NCBI GenBank assembly: GCA_035582835.1
Contig: JAYKAV010002946.1
Location: forward strand, 362,978-426,977
DNA: 64,000 nucleotides
Reading direction: 5' to 3'
Source: Phoebastria nigripes
Lineage: Eukaryota > Chordata > Aves > Procellariiformes > Diomedeidae
Part shown: piece by piece, positions 1 through 13,912 of the stretch
Layout: each line of letters begins with the position of its first letter
Numbering within the stretch: the first letter of the stretch is position 1
The notes under the pieces: generated by a model
Seen by the model: the letters and a program-made list of their open reading frames with translations, nothing else
Told to the model about the DNA's origin: nothing
Database searches by the model: none
Position numbers and translations under genes: made by a program

Positions 1-79
1 ACTATTAAAGACTGAGGCAAAGAAGGCATTAAGTACCTCAGCCTTTTCCTCATCCTTGGTGGCAATGTTCCCCCCCGCA
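1..79 (-). mobile_element. CR1 LINE ORF2 fragment, cut by the window edge
   Basis: Read on the minus strand, this encodes a peptide containing DEEKAEVLNAFFASVF, the segment joining endonuclease and reverse-transcriptase domains in avian CR1 ORF2. Homology stops near the run of C at 70-77, and the following sequence is ordinary AT-rich DNA. The element runs antisense and continues off the left edge, so its RT part should lie outside the window. The match is a recognised protein motif, not an alignment, so the boundary is good to about 10 bp. Confidence 0.85.
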
Positions 80-2505
80 ACATGATAGATAGGTATCAGT
101 TATTGTGTTGCCATGTTTTTGTCACTTATTTTACCAAGTATTACAGTTTAGATAGGGAATATCCTTGTTTTGTTTTATCTTCAGAAGATATGCATTTAGT
201 AACACAGAGGACTAAGCTAGTCATTTTATTCTCTGAGGAAATTAGTGAGAAATCTGACTGACTTTTTGTTTTGTTTAGTCAGGTGTCTTTCATTTGTTTT
301 TGTTGTTTTATTAACTATGACTAAATCAAGGGACCATTTGTGTAAATAACACAAAGAGTTGGGGGGGGTTGGGTGTTTTTTAAACAAATCATAACCTAAA
401 TTTCTTTAAATGTTTACTACTTATATTACAAGCTCCCAGTTATTTACTAGTGGTATAGTTTTANTATTTTTCTTGCTTTGTAGCTAGTCCTTTTCCTTCT
501 CCTCTCTTCTCCCCAACAAAATGTCACAATTTCGAATCAATACCTTTTGGAGTCAGTCTGCCATGGCATCTAAGCAAATGACAGTTTAGCATGGCACATA
601 AGCTTTACTGACATGTTTCCTGGGCTACAGCATCGGTTTAATATGAGACAATGCTAATTCACCTCTGTAGTCACTAACTAATGCCTTGGTCCCCAGCCAA
701 AAATAGGGGTTCTACAACTTGTGAAGTTCTTTTCAAAAAGCAGTTTTGCTATCAAAGAGACTGATTTTATATATGTAAACTTGATACAGAGAAAATTTAA
801 TTATTCAATTAACTTGTATTTCTAACAGAGTGAATGTCTTTTTTGATCTAACACAGTGGTCAGTGCTTTTTAACAGATTATGGAATTTGACATAACTCAC
901 CTTTTCCAAGTTCATTGCAGGTGTTTCCAAGACCTGTACTTTCAGAAAAAGTTTCAAATTTTGTTTTAGCAGTTATGTCATCATAACACTTGCCTTTCTT
1001 CCATGTCATGAGTTACCAAACACAATTTTATTTTTATTGATAGATCTATAAACACACAGTGCTTGCAAAATAAGAATATCTGTCAACTGCCTGATTTGAT
1101 GCATCACACTTTCATTTTGCATTATTTTCCACTAAAGAATAAATTAAGAAATGATCAGGCATCCTGCATCACATCTTGATAGACTTCTAGACAAAATCTG
1201 ACACCAACATTTTTATGTTTAAAAAAATATATGAATGTATTCATTTCACCCAGAACTCAAGCAATTATTTAAAGAGAACACAAATGTCAAAAACTGATGA
1301 ATCCTACACTTATATTTGGACATTATTTATTATGGTATTATTTACCTTGCAATGCTAGGCCTCTTAATATCTATATACTTACATCATTGCTTACATTTAA
1401 GCATAGAATAGTTTCAGTGGCTTTCAGGGGACTAGTCACAACTGTGAAATTAAATACCTGTTCATGTCTTTGCAAAAGCTTACGTTATCCCATCCTGTCT
1501 TCTCCTAGCTTCTGAGATAATCGGAGTTGCTAACAAGCAACTTACAACTTCCTATGTGTGTATAATGATATAGATCTGCCTGGAGGATCCAAGATTTGCT
1601 AATCCGTTACTTGTAAAAATTGGAGGGTACCTCTTCCTTCTACCTTTTAAGAATGCTCATCTTTATATTTATAAGGGTTATCTTCAGACTGCTTTTCTAA
1701 AGATGTGATTCTCTTGTCAAGCACTGCATTTCAGAATCACTTCCAGATTCAAATACAGAGCTGGTAAAATTTACCTACACGTTTAGATTTGGGTGATCTT
1801 TCAATTTGTCTAGCTTTCCTAAGAGTACCATGAAAGCTTAGAAATAACATGTATTGTAAACCACCAATCTTTAAATGCTGTATAATAAGCTATAGACAAA
1901 TATTATTATTTAAAATTTAAAATTACATTTAAAAACCATTCTTAAAATTGACAACTCTTTTATCCTCACAAATCTTCCAATATACACTGAAGATGCTACA
2001 TCTCCGAGAGCAAGACTTTTATAATTTTCCTATTAACCTTAGTCTTTGACTCATTATATGAACCTTGGGTATCATTTCCATTTCCTTCTCTTTACCATAA
2101 TCTAGAGAGGTACTAAAACTTGAAATGACACAAAATAAATCAATACATATTTCTGGCTATTTTATTATGCTGTTATCACAGAATATTGTATCAAGTTAAT
2201 TAAATATAAGGAAGTGGGAATGCAAATCATTATTTAGTTTCCTAAAGAGGGAGAAAAAACCTTAACTGGCTTGTTACACTAACTGGAAGCAGAACATATG
2301 AAATAAAAATTACACTCTTTTCTTCCTAAACTCTACTTTAAGAATGAATCATAAGTCCAGTAGGGGAAAAAATCTCATATTAATTGACCTATATTACATT
2401 TTTATAGTTGGAGCCCCAACCCACTACTTCCCCTAGCATGAAGGCAATTTATTTAAGGCAATTCATTATCTTTACCATCTAAACTAAATCCCTGTTTTAT
2501 TTTAT

Positions 2506-2509
<4 letters not shown>
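80..2509. other. AT-rich non-coding DNA, no gene seen
   Basis: I see no convincing exon, RNA gene or mobile element here. Open frames are short and have no repeat or domain signature. A G8 run sits near 361-368. A short direct repeat built on AAGGCAAT occurs at 2441 and 2455, just before the poly(A) tract. Confidence 0.6.

Positions 2510-2595
<86 letters not shown>
2510..2595 (+). repeat. Pure 86-nt poly(A) tract
   Basis: There are 86 uninterrupted A residues, preceded by TTTATTATT and followed by GGCAAAATATT. Birds have no active L1/Alu-type poly(A) retrotransposons, and CR1 ends in an 8-mer repeat rather than poly(A), so such a long pure run is unusual. No AATAAA lies in the 40 bp upstream, so a classical retrocopy tail is not supported. 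It may be an expanded microsatellite or have an uncertain assembled length. Confidence 0.97.
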
Positions 2596-2599
<4 letters not shown>

Positions 2600-5500
2600 A
2601 AATATTAGCCAAGGACTCATAAGACCAATTCACCGTAGAAAAAATATGTTTGATAATATATATGGCATTATTCCAACAAATTTTAGTCCTAATGCTACAA
2701 ACGTTAAAAAGCCTGTGAATTTCATTTATTTCAGTGAAACCACTTACATAAATTACCAGGAACATTTTTGTGTTTACACTGCTTTGATTCCACATTCCTA
2801 TAGTCAATTTTCTCTGTGTCAGCCACCTAATTTTAATCTTTGTTTCTGAGGAAAGGGGAAAGATAAGCGGCCCCCTCCCCCCACAATGCCTGAACTAATT
2901 TTGGATTGATGGTACAAGGGATTTACACCAATGCATGATAAACATGAAAATGTCTAATGTAAAGGCCTCTTCATTTCTGTCAATTTAGCATGTATACTAA
3001 GCGGAACAGAGTGAAAATTAAACATCAAAAAAATAAAAATAATCAATATATTTTAAGACAGGCATACTGTGAAGCTGTCAAACAAATTATGTTAATTACA
3101 GACCATCTCTAATTTTTAGAGCAGAGATTTCTCATACATACTTCTTACATATACACTTTGCTTGGTAACATCAAAGGGTAATCACAGAGCTAAACTGTAA
3201 AAAATATTTCAGGCAAGAGTAAAATTGGGATATGGTGTGAAATTTAACTATATTTCTATTAGTGTTGAGTGAAGCACAGTGGTTGTTTAGGGCACTGAAC
3301 TGGCTTTAGGGTTGCTCTCTATTTCTTCTCTTCTCTAACTTCCTCTCTCCTCCTCACTTTCGTGTCACCGTACTGCAGAACTATGGCCTTGAGTCATCTG
3401 AAATGCACTTCAGTTTGCATGCAGAGTGACCACATTATGCAAAGGACAGGATTTTGCCCCATTCCTTCAAATTTTTAGCTAGGGTTAGCTTCAGGACTAT
3501 CCCTAAGAATTCCCCTAAATACCTTAAAAGCAAATCAATACCTATTTCTGGCTCATTTGTAATGCAATTATCAGCAAGTGCTGAAGCAACGCACAGAAGA
3601 TATTAATTAAGGAAAAAAAAAAGAGGAATGCAAATAAATACTTAAATACCTGAAAAGAGAGAAAGCAAGCACAGAGCAGCAAGGCCAGCAGCTGCAGAAG
3701 TCTTGCTGTACATGCCTGCTGTGCCAAAGGAGATTGGGAACCAGCCGCCTGCCAGGGCAGCCTGTTCAGCCAGCTCCATGTCCCACTAGGGCTGTTCCTC
3801 CTCCTCCTCCTCACCCCAGATCCACCAAGGGCAGGCATCACAAATACTCATCTGTCTTAGGTAGTTCTGTACCCAGCATTACGTGTAATGGCAGCTGTTA
3901 TAAACATGGTGCTTGTGGGACAGCATAAGAGCTAAATATAATCTTATAGATTGCATATTTTAATTTTATATTCAAGAAACAATCAACCCTGAAACATCTG
4001 TTAGTAGCTTACTAACACCCACCGTCACGCTCATTAGTGCAACAATAAAAAATACTGTATCAAAAACTAAGCAATCTGCATAAGTACATGTTTGGCTCTA
4101 TCACTAAAAATTATAGAGTAAAAAAACACATCTTCTTTCGTGTCCTTCAGCACCCCGGCCAATTAAAAGCATATCTGAAATTCATTTGAAGCTGCATTAA
4201 CCCAGCAGACGCTCGATGGCAGAAGGGAGGAGGGCCTTTCCAGCACGGTAGACCACATCCTCAAGCACTGAAGGTCAGTATGGAAGTGCTATGTCAGTAG
4301 AGATACCCTGATTTATACCATCTCGAGATTTGACTCAGCATGTACAGAATTAGCCAGCCCGCTCCCTGTCACTCGTCAACTAAGACAGTAATTCTTGGTT
4401 CACATCAATGAATGCTTTTCTTAGTATGACTCTGTAAGTACTTTTAAAATAGATTTTGCTTTGAGTCTGCTATGGGAAATTTCCTTTGACCTATAAAAAA
4501 GTGCATTGGCCTCTTACGCCAAGTCTTCTTGTTCCTAATAGGAAACATGAACTGCATTACTCAACAATTGAAAGGCATTTGCTCCTGTGTACATAATCCT
4601 ATTGTTCAGTTGACTAGAGGGGTAATAGATTTTTTCACAAGAAAACAACTCATTTGGAAAATAAGTAGAGCATAATAATTCCAAAACCCTCTGTTTTCCT
4701 TTAGCTCTATCTTTTCACTACATAGCAATATCTACAATATTAAATTCATATTTACCCCACTTTTTAAAGCAAAAGAAAACAAGCAAGCATATCCCCAGAA
4801 ACTATAGCTACTGTAATGAAATCCATATGCAAACTGTGGAATCCATACAATTACATACAGAATTTTCTAAGGACCTCCTTGGCAGTCTTTTCCAGTTCCT
4901 CAGCTCTAATACCTTTCTCTATAGCATCATCAACAGATTAAAGGAGTTTTTAGAGTGGGGAGGAGCTTTTTGGCTTTAACATAACATAAACATGCCATAT
5001 AATATTTCTTTCCTACACACAATTTTGGAACCCTCCCTCAGAACTGAGCCAAGTCCACAGAGAATGTCGGCATGTCTACAGTACGTCTATGTTTTGGTAT
5101 AAAGGGGGAAGGACAGAGCTTCAGTTTCCTCCAGTGTGCCCTGGTTCCAAGACCACAGGCCCACTTTTTGTCTTTACTCGAAATTAAGCCTGCGCTGGCT
5201 ACAAACTGCCCGTGGCATCCATCAGCATGCACAGAGCACTAGCTGCTGGAGGACTCTGCATCCACATAGTTTCACCCTTTTTCCACCTGAAGGAAACACA
5301 CCTCAAGTGCACTCAGTGTGCTCAGCTGAGGGCCGCAAGGCTCCAAGGTCAGATAAAAAGCAAATCTGCACCCTTCAGCAAACCAAACTGCTAACGTAGA
5401 TGCAATCTTCATTCACCAGTGAATGGATTAAAGTCTAATATTTTATGATGCTAAAAAGCCTAGAAGAGAAATGTTAATAGTAGATCAATCCTACAAATGT

Positions 5501-8500
5501 TCAATAGCTTATTGGATAATAATAATATAAAAATTAGTATTTCTTTACTCTTAGCTATGTACATTCAAACATAAGGTACAAAAGATTTTGTATGTGAAGA
5601 AGTACATTGCAAATAACTTTTCACCGTTCCATGTTTACTAGTACCTTAGCTAACCAGCTGTTGTTCTTCGCACAGTAGGTTGATAAATGTGAGCACATTC
5701 AGGCTACCATCAGCCAAAGTTGCAACTCCGATCACAGCTGAGAGACATCTCAAGAAGCTCAATAGCATCCTGTCCTTACAGACTGGAAACATAGATTAGA
5801 AAGAAGCAATCCATAGTACCTCAATGTATGGCTCTGCCTCATGCATTTATAGATAAATAATGTCCTTGTCAGTAATTCTGCTTCACACTCTGCCCTTGAG
5901 GGAAAATACTCTACAGATGGTCACGAAAGGTAGAAAGCAATGTCACCCTGTACTCTGGAAGTGCTTCCAAAAGGAAAGTCAAGGTTTTGTTCAGTTAGTC
6001 CCTCCTCTCAACCATTCAGAGCACATCAACATGAAAAGAAAGAGCGGGGGGCCCGAGATTTTGTAACCTACTGATCCTTTTCCCTGGCTGATTGCCATAA
6101 GGCAGCAGAGCCCATATAGGAGAGTAAATCAGGGTGCTATTATATCTTATAGTTTGGAACTTGCATATAGATGCATCTATCTGCTAATTAGTAAGTGAAC
6201 AAACAAGCAAAGATTTTGCCTCATAGAAATCCATGTTGTTCATTTGATCAGTGTACGTTAATTTATTTACCTGTTCACTGAATGCTAGCATATATGCTGA
6301 AATATATATCATAAAAAATAATAGGGTCTTCACAATGAGATCTTACTACAGCAGGGGCTTCTTGAATCTTTGATGAGAAGTGTAGAGAGAAAACTGTATG
6401 CATGTGAGAACAGCCCAATCCTGCTGCATTATTTACCGATACTTTTTTATATTACTATCAATACAAAACTGGCTGAACAATGAGGTTATACAGAAGCTAT
6501 GTCGGAAAACAGTGCAGGCCTTCAGTGTCACAGGTAACAAGTGTCATTTTATAATCCAATTATATTAGACATCATCCACCTTATTTTAGCAAACTTTTTT
6601 TTCAGAATTAGAGAATTTTTGCAATTGCTTACTGGAGCAACAACTTACAAAATCTGAATGAGATTTCATTTCAACCAGAGGAAGTCTAGTTCTGCGTGTT
6701 TGTGTTCTAACGAGGTAGCAACGTGCCGAGCCACCCAAAAAATCTGGAAGAATCACTGAGCAGCAAATGCTTCCCTACATCCTCCTCTTTCACTTACTGC
6801 AATGCATTCAGGTCACATTTTCGTGGTGTATATTCTCAACAAGAGATACAGGACATGGGTTCAAAAGAAACTGTGTTCCTTTAAATCTTTCTGCTGTCAT
6901 CTCTCCTTGCATTCTATAATGCAAAGGTCCATAGGTAAGTGTGTGTAGGTGTATTTCCAGTGAATTACTTGACCCTCCTCCCTCCAAATTATTCTCTACT
7001 CACACATCTTTCAAAGCACTCATTCCCTTTGTACCAAAGCAAACTTCAAGTTATACCTGTTCAGCATTTAAACTTTAAAAAGTGCAATGTGAACACCTGT
7101 TTAGGTTGATAGCCATCTGTTTTCTCAAGAAATCAAAACCTTAATAACATGGAATTAACAGATGGAAAGCAAGGCTTAGACTCTGAGCGGGTTACTGCAT
7201 ACTTCGAGTTAACATAAAAAGAGGTATTTTTAATGAATCATTCACATCCTCCATTATTCTGTTCCCATCTATCTGGACTGATAACCCATCAGTGTTCATT
7301 CGCTCCTTATGGGACTTGCCATTCAAAGGCAGTTGAAGATCTTTTAGGATTTGGCCCATACTAAATGGGTACTTAACTATCGAGAATACTGCCTGAAGTA
7401 GGCAATTTCAGCTAATCCCCTATAGCCAAATTCTAAAACTGATTACACAAAGATTTTAGCAGGAGTTCAAAATTGGGAAGGGGCTGGGGAAATCAAAGAA
7501 AAAATTGTTACATAGCCTAATATGTCAGTATGTTGCAACTGTATTTCCAAAAGAAATATCTTCAAATCTGTCAGCATCGTAAGAAAAACTACAGGGACAC
7601 ATCTTTATTGTAATAAAAACTGAGATCTTACAAAAGCCTTCAGTGTTTTCTTCTGTATTTATTACTGTTTCCATGGCACAAAGTCCTCAACGCGAGAAAA
7701 AGAGTTTTAATTATCAGAGCTATGTGTGCTGGGCACACAAGAAGCCCAAGGCTGACATGACAGGAGTAGCCTGTATACAGTATAGGTCAGTGGCAAGAGG
7801 CATATGGCCAGCCACACCAGACGGCATCTCTCCCTCAGTGCGACAGGCTGAGAGACTGGGACCACGTCCTCGCATTCATACAGCTGAAGTCCAAACAGCC
7901 AGTTCAATTTTTCCTGTTCCCACAGAGTGAATCAGAGTGCCTTCAGAAAAGTTGCTTTTAGAAAGGAATTTGAGGAAAGTATTGATTTGCCTTTTCTGGA
8001 TACTTAAGCAGATACTAAATAAATTAGAGCAGCTGACAGAATACGTAGAAAACATGTCAAACTTGAATACTATCCTAAAATTGTGCTCACAGTGGTTGTT
8101 AGAGTGGTGAAACAGATTCTACAGAGAAAATTTCAAATTTTTAGATATATTTTAAATTCTTTTCTATCAGAAGAATGGAAATACATCTTTCTCTATTAAG
8201 CTAGGTAGACTTAAATAAACACATTTCTAGTTTGTTGAACTGAACCAAAGTATTTTCTTTCCAAAACACTGTGAAACTCAAACTTCTTCTACTCCAGGAC
8301 TAAATCGTCATTTGGGTACATGACTGCCTACTGTTGTCATCTAGGTTCCTTCATCCAGCTAAGTCTCTAAGTTCTGTGTAACACATCAAAATAGAAGTTA
8401 TCAACCCAGAAACCTGGGAAATATAAAAGAATAGGAACATGATGCATCGAAACACCACTCTCAAATACACTTTAACCAAATTGATTTTTTTCAGTTCAAA

Positions 8501-11500
8501 AAACCTGCAGCGAAATGACCTTCCTTACCCTATCAGTGTTTTCACTTACAAAAAATTTAGGTAATTAGCGCATTCTAAAATAATTTGCAGCTTTTCAGTG
8601 GCAAATATATTCCTAAATTATCCATTTCATTTTTGTTAATTTACATGCCTGCTGAATTTCACTGTGTCCTAATCTGTTGGGTTTGTGGTCTACACTTAGC
8701 CATTAACACCATTTAACAGTTGTTAAATAGTACAATCGCCTGTTGTTATCTTGATGTAGATTCAATTCCAGTGTTAATTGCTCTCAATGTGCTGCTCATA
8801 AAACCATCCCATGGTATATTCTGTATGCTCTACTTGGAAGAAAGCTGAAGTGAAATGGACTGTACTGTACCTCAGTAGAAAAATTCAATTTAATGAAAAA
8901 AGCTATATACTTAGGAGAGTTATGAACTGAATACTGATGTGGTCCCATTTTGAAACTTCAGAAGAATTACAAGGCAGACTTGGGGTGACTGTCCAGAGCA
9001 GGAGCTCAGTTTCAAGCCAGAAACAAAATTGCCTATCTTCTTTTCAATGATCTGTTAGGAGGTGAGCACACCCTCATTCCTACAACATTTCAGGAAGTGA
9101 ACAGTTTGAACTAGTAATATGTCTAATCTTGCATTTTTTTTTTTTTTTCCATTATTTGAAAGTCTGTAAATATCAGCAAGTTGTTCCACTTATGGTTGGG
9201 TAGAATGGTGGTGGGGTCTCCAGGTGGGTCAGTGCCCACTGCTAGAGTCCAACATCAATCCTCTACCACGACGAGGAGTGGCTGCACTAGTGCTTCAACA
9301 GCAAAACTACTGAAAGGAAGAGCAGAGCTACCACGTGAACAGAAAATATTTCTTTTTTTCATACTACATAGCTGGACATTTGCTCCTGTTCTCTGAGTTT
9401 TGACTAGTACATGGGAATTAACAGTGCTCCATTAAAGCTGTTTCTGCTTTTCCCCCTTTTTTTAGGAAACAAACTTTCTCCTCATCCTTCACATTCTTTA
9501 GGGGAAATTACTGCTGCCACTGCGCTTCCCACTTCTGCCATCAAGCAATTTTGATGCAGTAGGCTAGAAAAAATGCAGTATATGCCTTAAGATTGAAAGA
9601 AGCATTGATGGTCTCTTGAGACACAGATCTTCCAACCCAGTTACCCTCGCCCCCAGCCCTCTCCTCCGCACATTGTGTCGTTCCCTCTAGAAGCCAATAT
9701 GGGCTCCTAAAGTTAATGTGCTTCTGTAGAATCACACTCTTAAATGACTGGACTACAAGTGGGGATGTAAAGTGAATGGTCACAACACCATTTTTAAGGC
9801 AAATGCCCTCTTAAAATTTCAGAGAGAGATTAATAACTTTAGGTATGTGTACGTAGCTATGATTACACTTACAGTAATGCAATATTTAGAAGTTTAAGCA
9901 CGCAGTGCTCACATTTGTGCAATTCCTGTCAATTTTCTGGTCCTTATATAGAAATCGGATAGAATCGCAGCAGAATTAACTGTTAAAAACACATCCCTTG
10001 ATGAAATACAGCGTTTGGGAAATTTTCCTTTTTTAAACAGAAAAAACCCAAAGGAATGTTGATTATATGCATAAAAAATTCCTATACCAAAAAATATACC
10101 AATGTACAAAATTACTTTCATTTAAAAAAAGAAAAGCCACCACTACCTCCTAGCATACCTTTGCCAACTTAACAACATATGCACAATCAAGAATGACAAA
10201 CAGAAAAAGAAACATATTTCCATATATAAAATATTCAAGTAATTTCTCAATTACTATAAGAAAAAGAGAAAGATTTCTACTTTCCCCACCCATACATCCG
10301 TGGCCATGCTTTTATTTTCTACAACAAATAGAGCATTCAAGCTTTAAGGATGAGGTCCTGAACTCACTCTACAATAAAATGCTGAAGGACTTTCATTTAA
10401 GACGTAAAGATGCCTGCAAAACCAAGAACTAACCAGCAAGACATTTCTCAAATTTTTTGGATAAACATTTAATGAAAACTACTCCTATTGCTTACTTATT
10501 AATTATTCCCAGCTCTGTATTTCTCCATCACTTTAAATAAACAAATAAGTTACTGGACTAGGACAAGAAAGATCAGACCGCATAGAGGAAGACAATACGA
10601 TAAGAAGTTTCATTTATTTGAAGATTATTCTACTTGAGGAAGAATAAAAATAGATTTGAGAAGCCTCACTAAAAGTGAAAGCGACCATCTGAAGAAGTAA
10701 CAAGAAGGCATTCCCTGTCAGAAGCAGAGCACACTACTGTCAGACTTGTAAGAGAGCACTCTCCTCCACTCTGATGCAATTCAACGAATAGATGCAAAAT
10801 CAGAAATTGTGCAACTGCTGTAAAGAAAAATATTTGTCATATACATCAAGTGGTATTAATATTCCTAAATTCTAACACTGTCAACTGCATCCCTCTATTA
10901 CTAAAAAAAAATGTAGAAAATTATCACTTTATTATCCGTATTTCCTCTCTTTATAAAGCAAGAGTACAACCCTTATAACTATCAACTCAAAGGTAAGTCA
11001 AGTACTCTAATTGTAGTAACATGCTATAAAAAGCTGTAGCAGGGAACAGTAAGAAAGAGATTTGCCTGGAATTTCTCATCGGTTCTATTTTTTTAGTGCA
11101 AAACCGAGTTTTCAATTAAACTAAAAATCTGTTTAAAACATCTGGACATCTGTATTTCAGATGCTACACTTAAAATTGTCAAAAATACAATCTTTTAAAG
11201 AGAAAATTCATTTCAAAAATGTTTTGAGGACAATAATCCAACTTTTTGAGGATACTTCTATTTTAAGAACAATAATCCAGAATTTGTAAATAAATGCATT
11301 TTTATATGTGCCATGCCATTCTTATATTCAATTTCTAAAAAAAACACAAAACCACTTTTGCATACCAAACGGAGCCTACAAATGATTCTACAGTACAATC
11401 TGTTCAAGTCTTTTGCAGCATATACATGTGTAGAAGATTTGAGAAATAGATGGAATGCTGGGCTGCTGCCATCTACAATTTTCAGTAATATACATATGCT

Positions 11501-12394
11501 ATTAAAATTATGATCATCTGTAAATATCTTCTAAATAGCTACATTTAGCAGACCAATAAAAAGGAGGTATCTTCATAAATACATCTAGCCCCATATTAAA
11601 CACATATCACTCAAANTCTCAACATATTGATTTTAAATAATTTACAGCTCTAGATAATTGCAAACCTAGATTCCAAGTTGCCAATAATAGCCGAGCAATG
11701 CATTTTTAAATTCTTGTATAATCAAACTACCTATTGTTTTAGCTTCAATTCTAGCCATTAAAATAACCGAAAAAAATCCACACATCTTTTTTACTGCTCC
11801 ATATTACAGGAAGAAAAGAGACTTCATTACTCTTCAAACTGGTATGGCAATATTTATTTAAAAAAAGTTTACAGTTGTCAAGAGAGTCCTTGAAGAGGCA
11901 TCTAGAATTCAGAAATTGGAAACCTTATTGCTCAGTGAATCTCTTGTTAGTCATATCCTGGATTCCTGCAGAAATTCCAGTTTCATTAGGAGAGCCCAGC
12001 AATGAGATGGGATGCTGCGACAAGATAATGGTCTCTTACTCACAGAAATACCGAAGGGAAGCAGAAACAGCGTTTGAAAGAGAAAATGATTTCTAATTAT
12101 CCTGTGACAGTCTTTTTCACTAATGATTTGCTGTCCGTTATCCAAATGCAAATACAAAAAACACCCCACCTAACAATATGACAATAGCATCTTCTTGAGT
12201 TTTATATATCATTAAAAATGGACGAAAGCATAGGGAATTTTTTTTTTTTTTGACATATGGATTTTCTTTGTAACATCAATGTATTTAGCAAAGCAGCAAC
12301 TAGGCTGTTGATACAGAATTCGCAGGGTTTAAAAAAACATTACATCACTTTAAACAACTGACTTTTAACTGATGAGGTGAAATTCTCATTCCTA
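2596..12394. other. Long AT-rich non-coding stretch
   Basis: No gene could be supported across these 9.8 kb. The few less AT-rich patches (about 3640-3840, 5040-5390, 7690-7930, 9180-9300) carry open frames of 60-99 codons on one or both strands, with no recognisable domain. A donor-like CCATAG|GTAAGTG occurs at 6934 and CTCAAAG|GTAAGTC at 10993, both without a convincing partner acceptor. A T-run lies near 9133-9148. There is a small 13-bp direct repeat built on ACAATAATCCA near 11230 and 11268. Confidence 0.55.
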
Positions 12395-12929
12395 TTAACA
12401 GTGAGAATCACCCAATATTCTTTGTGTGCACAAAGATCTTTCTTTGAGATCACATCTGCAGACCCGTCCACTCAACCTGGACACTGCNACCTTCCTGCAT
12501 AGAACAATGTTCTGCAAAGTTTCTGTATCCTTTGTAAACCCTGGCTGCTGGGTGTCCAGAAATCTAGCCATTGTAGGCTCACAAATGTTTCTGTGTCCAA
12601 AGACTGAACTCTCTGTGTCACAGATGTGTTTGATCCACAGAGTATGCAACGCAGGGTCAATCTGCACACTTGCAGTGTGTCCCTCTGGAGAAGTGTTGGT
12701 CCTGCAGCTTTTGCAATTGCTGGTGTCCATGCAAGTGCATTTGATGGCACCCACAGTGCCAGCTACAAGTTCAAAGTCCACAGATACTCTTGTGAGCAAT
12801 GTGACTGAGTGTAAAGTTACACGGTATTTTTGGTCTGCAAGCTGTAAGAGCATTAAAGAATATCCTAGTGCCAGTGTGCAGACGGCACAGTTTCACATGC
12901 CCGCTGTTGCAATGACATTTTTAACTTAA
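12395..12929. other. Segment open on both strands (152 and 167 codons), unassigned
   Basis: This half-kilobase is less AT-rich than its surroundings and is open for 152 codons on the minus strand and 167 on the plus strand. The minus frame has a cysteine cluster (C-T-C-M-D-T-S-N-C-K-S-C). Neither frame matches a family I know, and no clear splice sites bound it. An ambiguous base at 12488 makes one codon unknown. It may be an old multi-copy element or processed pseudogene, or a chance run in a locally stop-poor stretch. I cannot say which strand, if any, was coding. Confidence 0.3.
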
Positions 12930-13260
12930 TGTCAGCAGTGCTAGTTTAGGCTTCCCTATACAATGTTAAAGAAATCAGACTTTGTACAGGTTGTCTGAAG
13001 ACCTAAAGCCCTTCCAGGTCCCAGAAAGACTGAAACTGCAATATAGCTTTTCCATATCTGCTTTATCTTTGTTCTTCTGACCATGACTTATGAGCTACTG
13101 AAGTACCTAATAATACCTTCAAGACGCCTCCCTTCTAACTTTGTCTAGGTGTCTGCCATGTCAGCTAGAACAAATTAGGTGGAAAAATCTCACAGCCACT
13201 ATTATTCATAACTTACAGCCAACAAGTACTCACGTAGCCACATGAAACATGTTTTTCAGA
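12930..13260. other. Unique DNA between the open segment and the CR1 fragment
   Basis: I see nothing here beyond ordinary AT-rich sequence; the CR1 fragment begins abruptly at its right end. Confidence 0.5.
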
Positions 13261-13912
13261 CTCACGCAGAATGATAGGCAGGAGATCACCTGGTCCAAGC
13301 CCCCGTCCAGACCATGGTCAGCCGCAGCAGGTTGCTCAGGGCTGTGTCCAGCTGGGTTTTGAGTAACTCCAGGGATGGAGACTCCACAGCTGCTCTGGGC
13401 AACCTGTCCCAATGTCTGACCACCTTCACAGTAGAAAACTGCTTCTGTACGTTTAGGTGGAATTTCCTGTATTTCAGGTTGTGCCCATTGACTCTTGTTG
13501 TCCTGTTACTAGGCACCACTGAGAAGAGCCTGGCTCCCTCTTCTTTACCTCTCCCGTCAGGTATTTGTACACATGGATCAGATCCCCTGAGCCTTCTCTG
13601 CTCCAGCCTGGACAGTCCCAGCTCTCTCAGCCTTTCCTCGTACGACAGATGCTCNAGTCCCTTAATCATTTTTGTGGCCGTTTCCTGGACTCTCTCCAGT
13701 CCTCTCTCCCCCTCTCCTGTCTCTCTCATACTGGGGAGCCCAGCACTGGACCCAGCACTCCAGGTGTGCTTCACCAGGGCTGAGGATCACCTCCCTTGAC
13801 CTGCTGTTAACGCTCCTCCTTAATGCAGCTCAGGAGGCTGTTGACCTTCTTTGCCACAAGGCAACGTTGCTGGCTCATGGTCAACTTGGAGTCCATCTTC
13901 CAGTCCTCAGAA
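13261..13912 (-). mobile_element. CR1 LINE 3' fragment (C-terminal ORF2 plus 3' UTR), antisense
   Basis: On the minus strand the right part encodes a degraded CR1 ORF2 C-terminus: KLTMSQQ followed by VAKKVNSLLSCI, then after frame changes RVQETATKMIKG and [22 protein letters not shown]. These match the stretch after the RT domain in CR1. The remainder is the usual CR1 3' UTR (groups such as the reverse complements of GGGCAACCTGTCCC and CTCCAGGGATGGAGACTCC). The terminal 8-mer repeat is degraded: only a CATTCTGCGTGAG-like remnant remains at 13261-13273. Several frameshifts and an N at 13655 show it is dead. It is more diverged than the copy at 22372-23857. It is 5'-truncated, as most CR1 copies are, and abuts the GC-rich block without a visible target-site duplication. 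Confidence 0.93.

Noticed and set aside
2508..2807. Minus-strand frame with a poly-phenylalanine tail
   Set aside because: It is a translation of the poly(A) tract.
3278..3312. CAGTGGTTGTTTAGGGCACT, resembling the 5' head of a tRNA-derived SINE (A-box region)
   Set aside because: The expected following blocks (B box, 'ctctgccac') are absent, so the match is too short to call.
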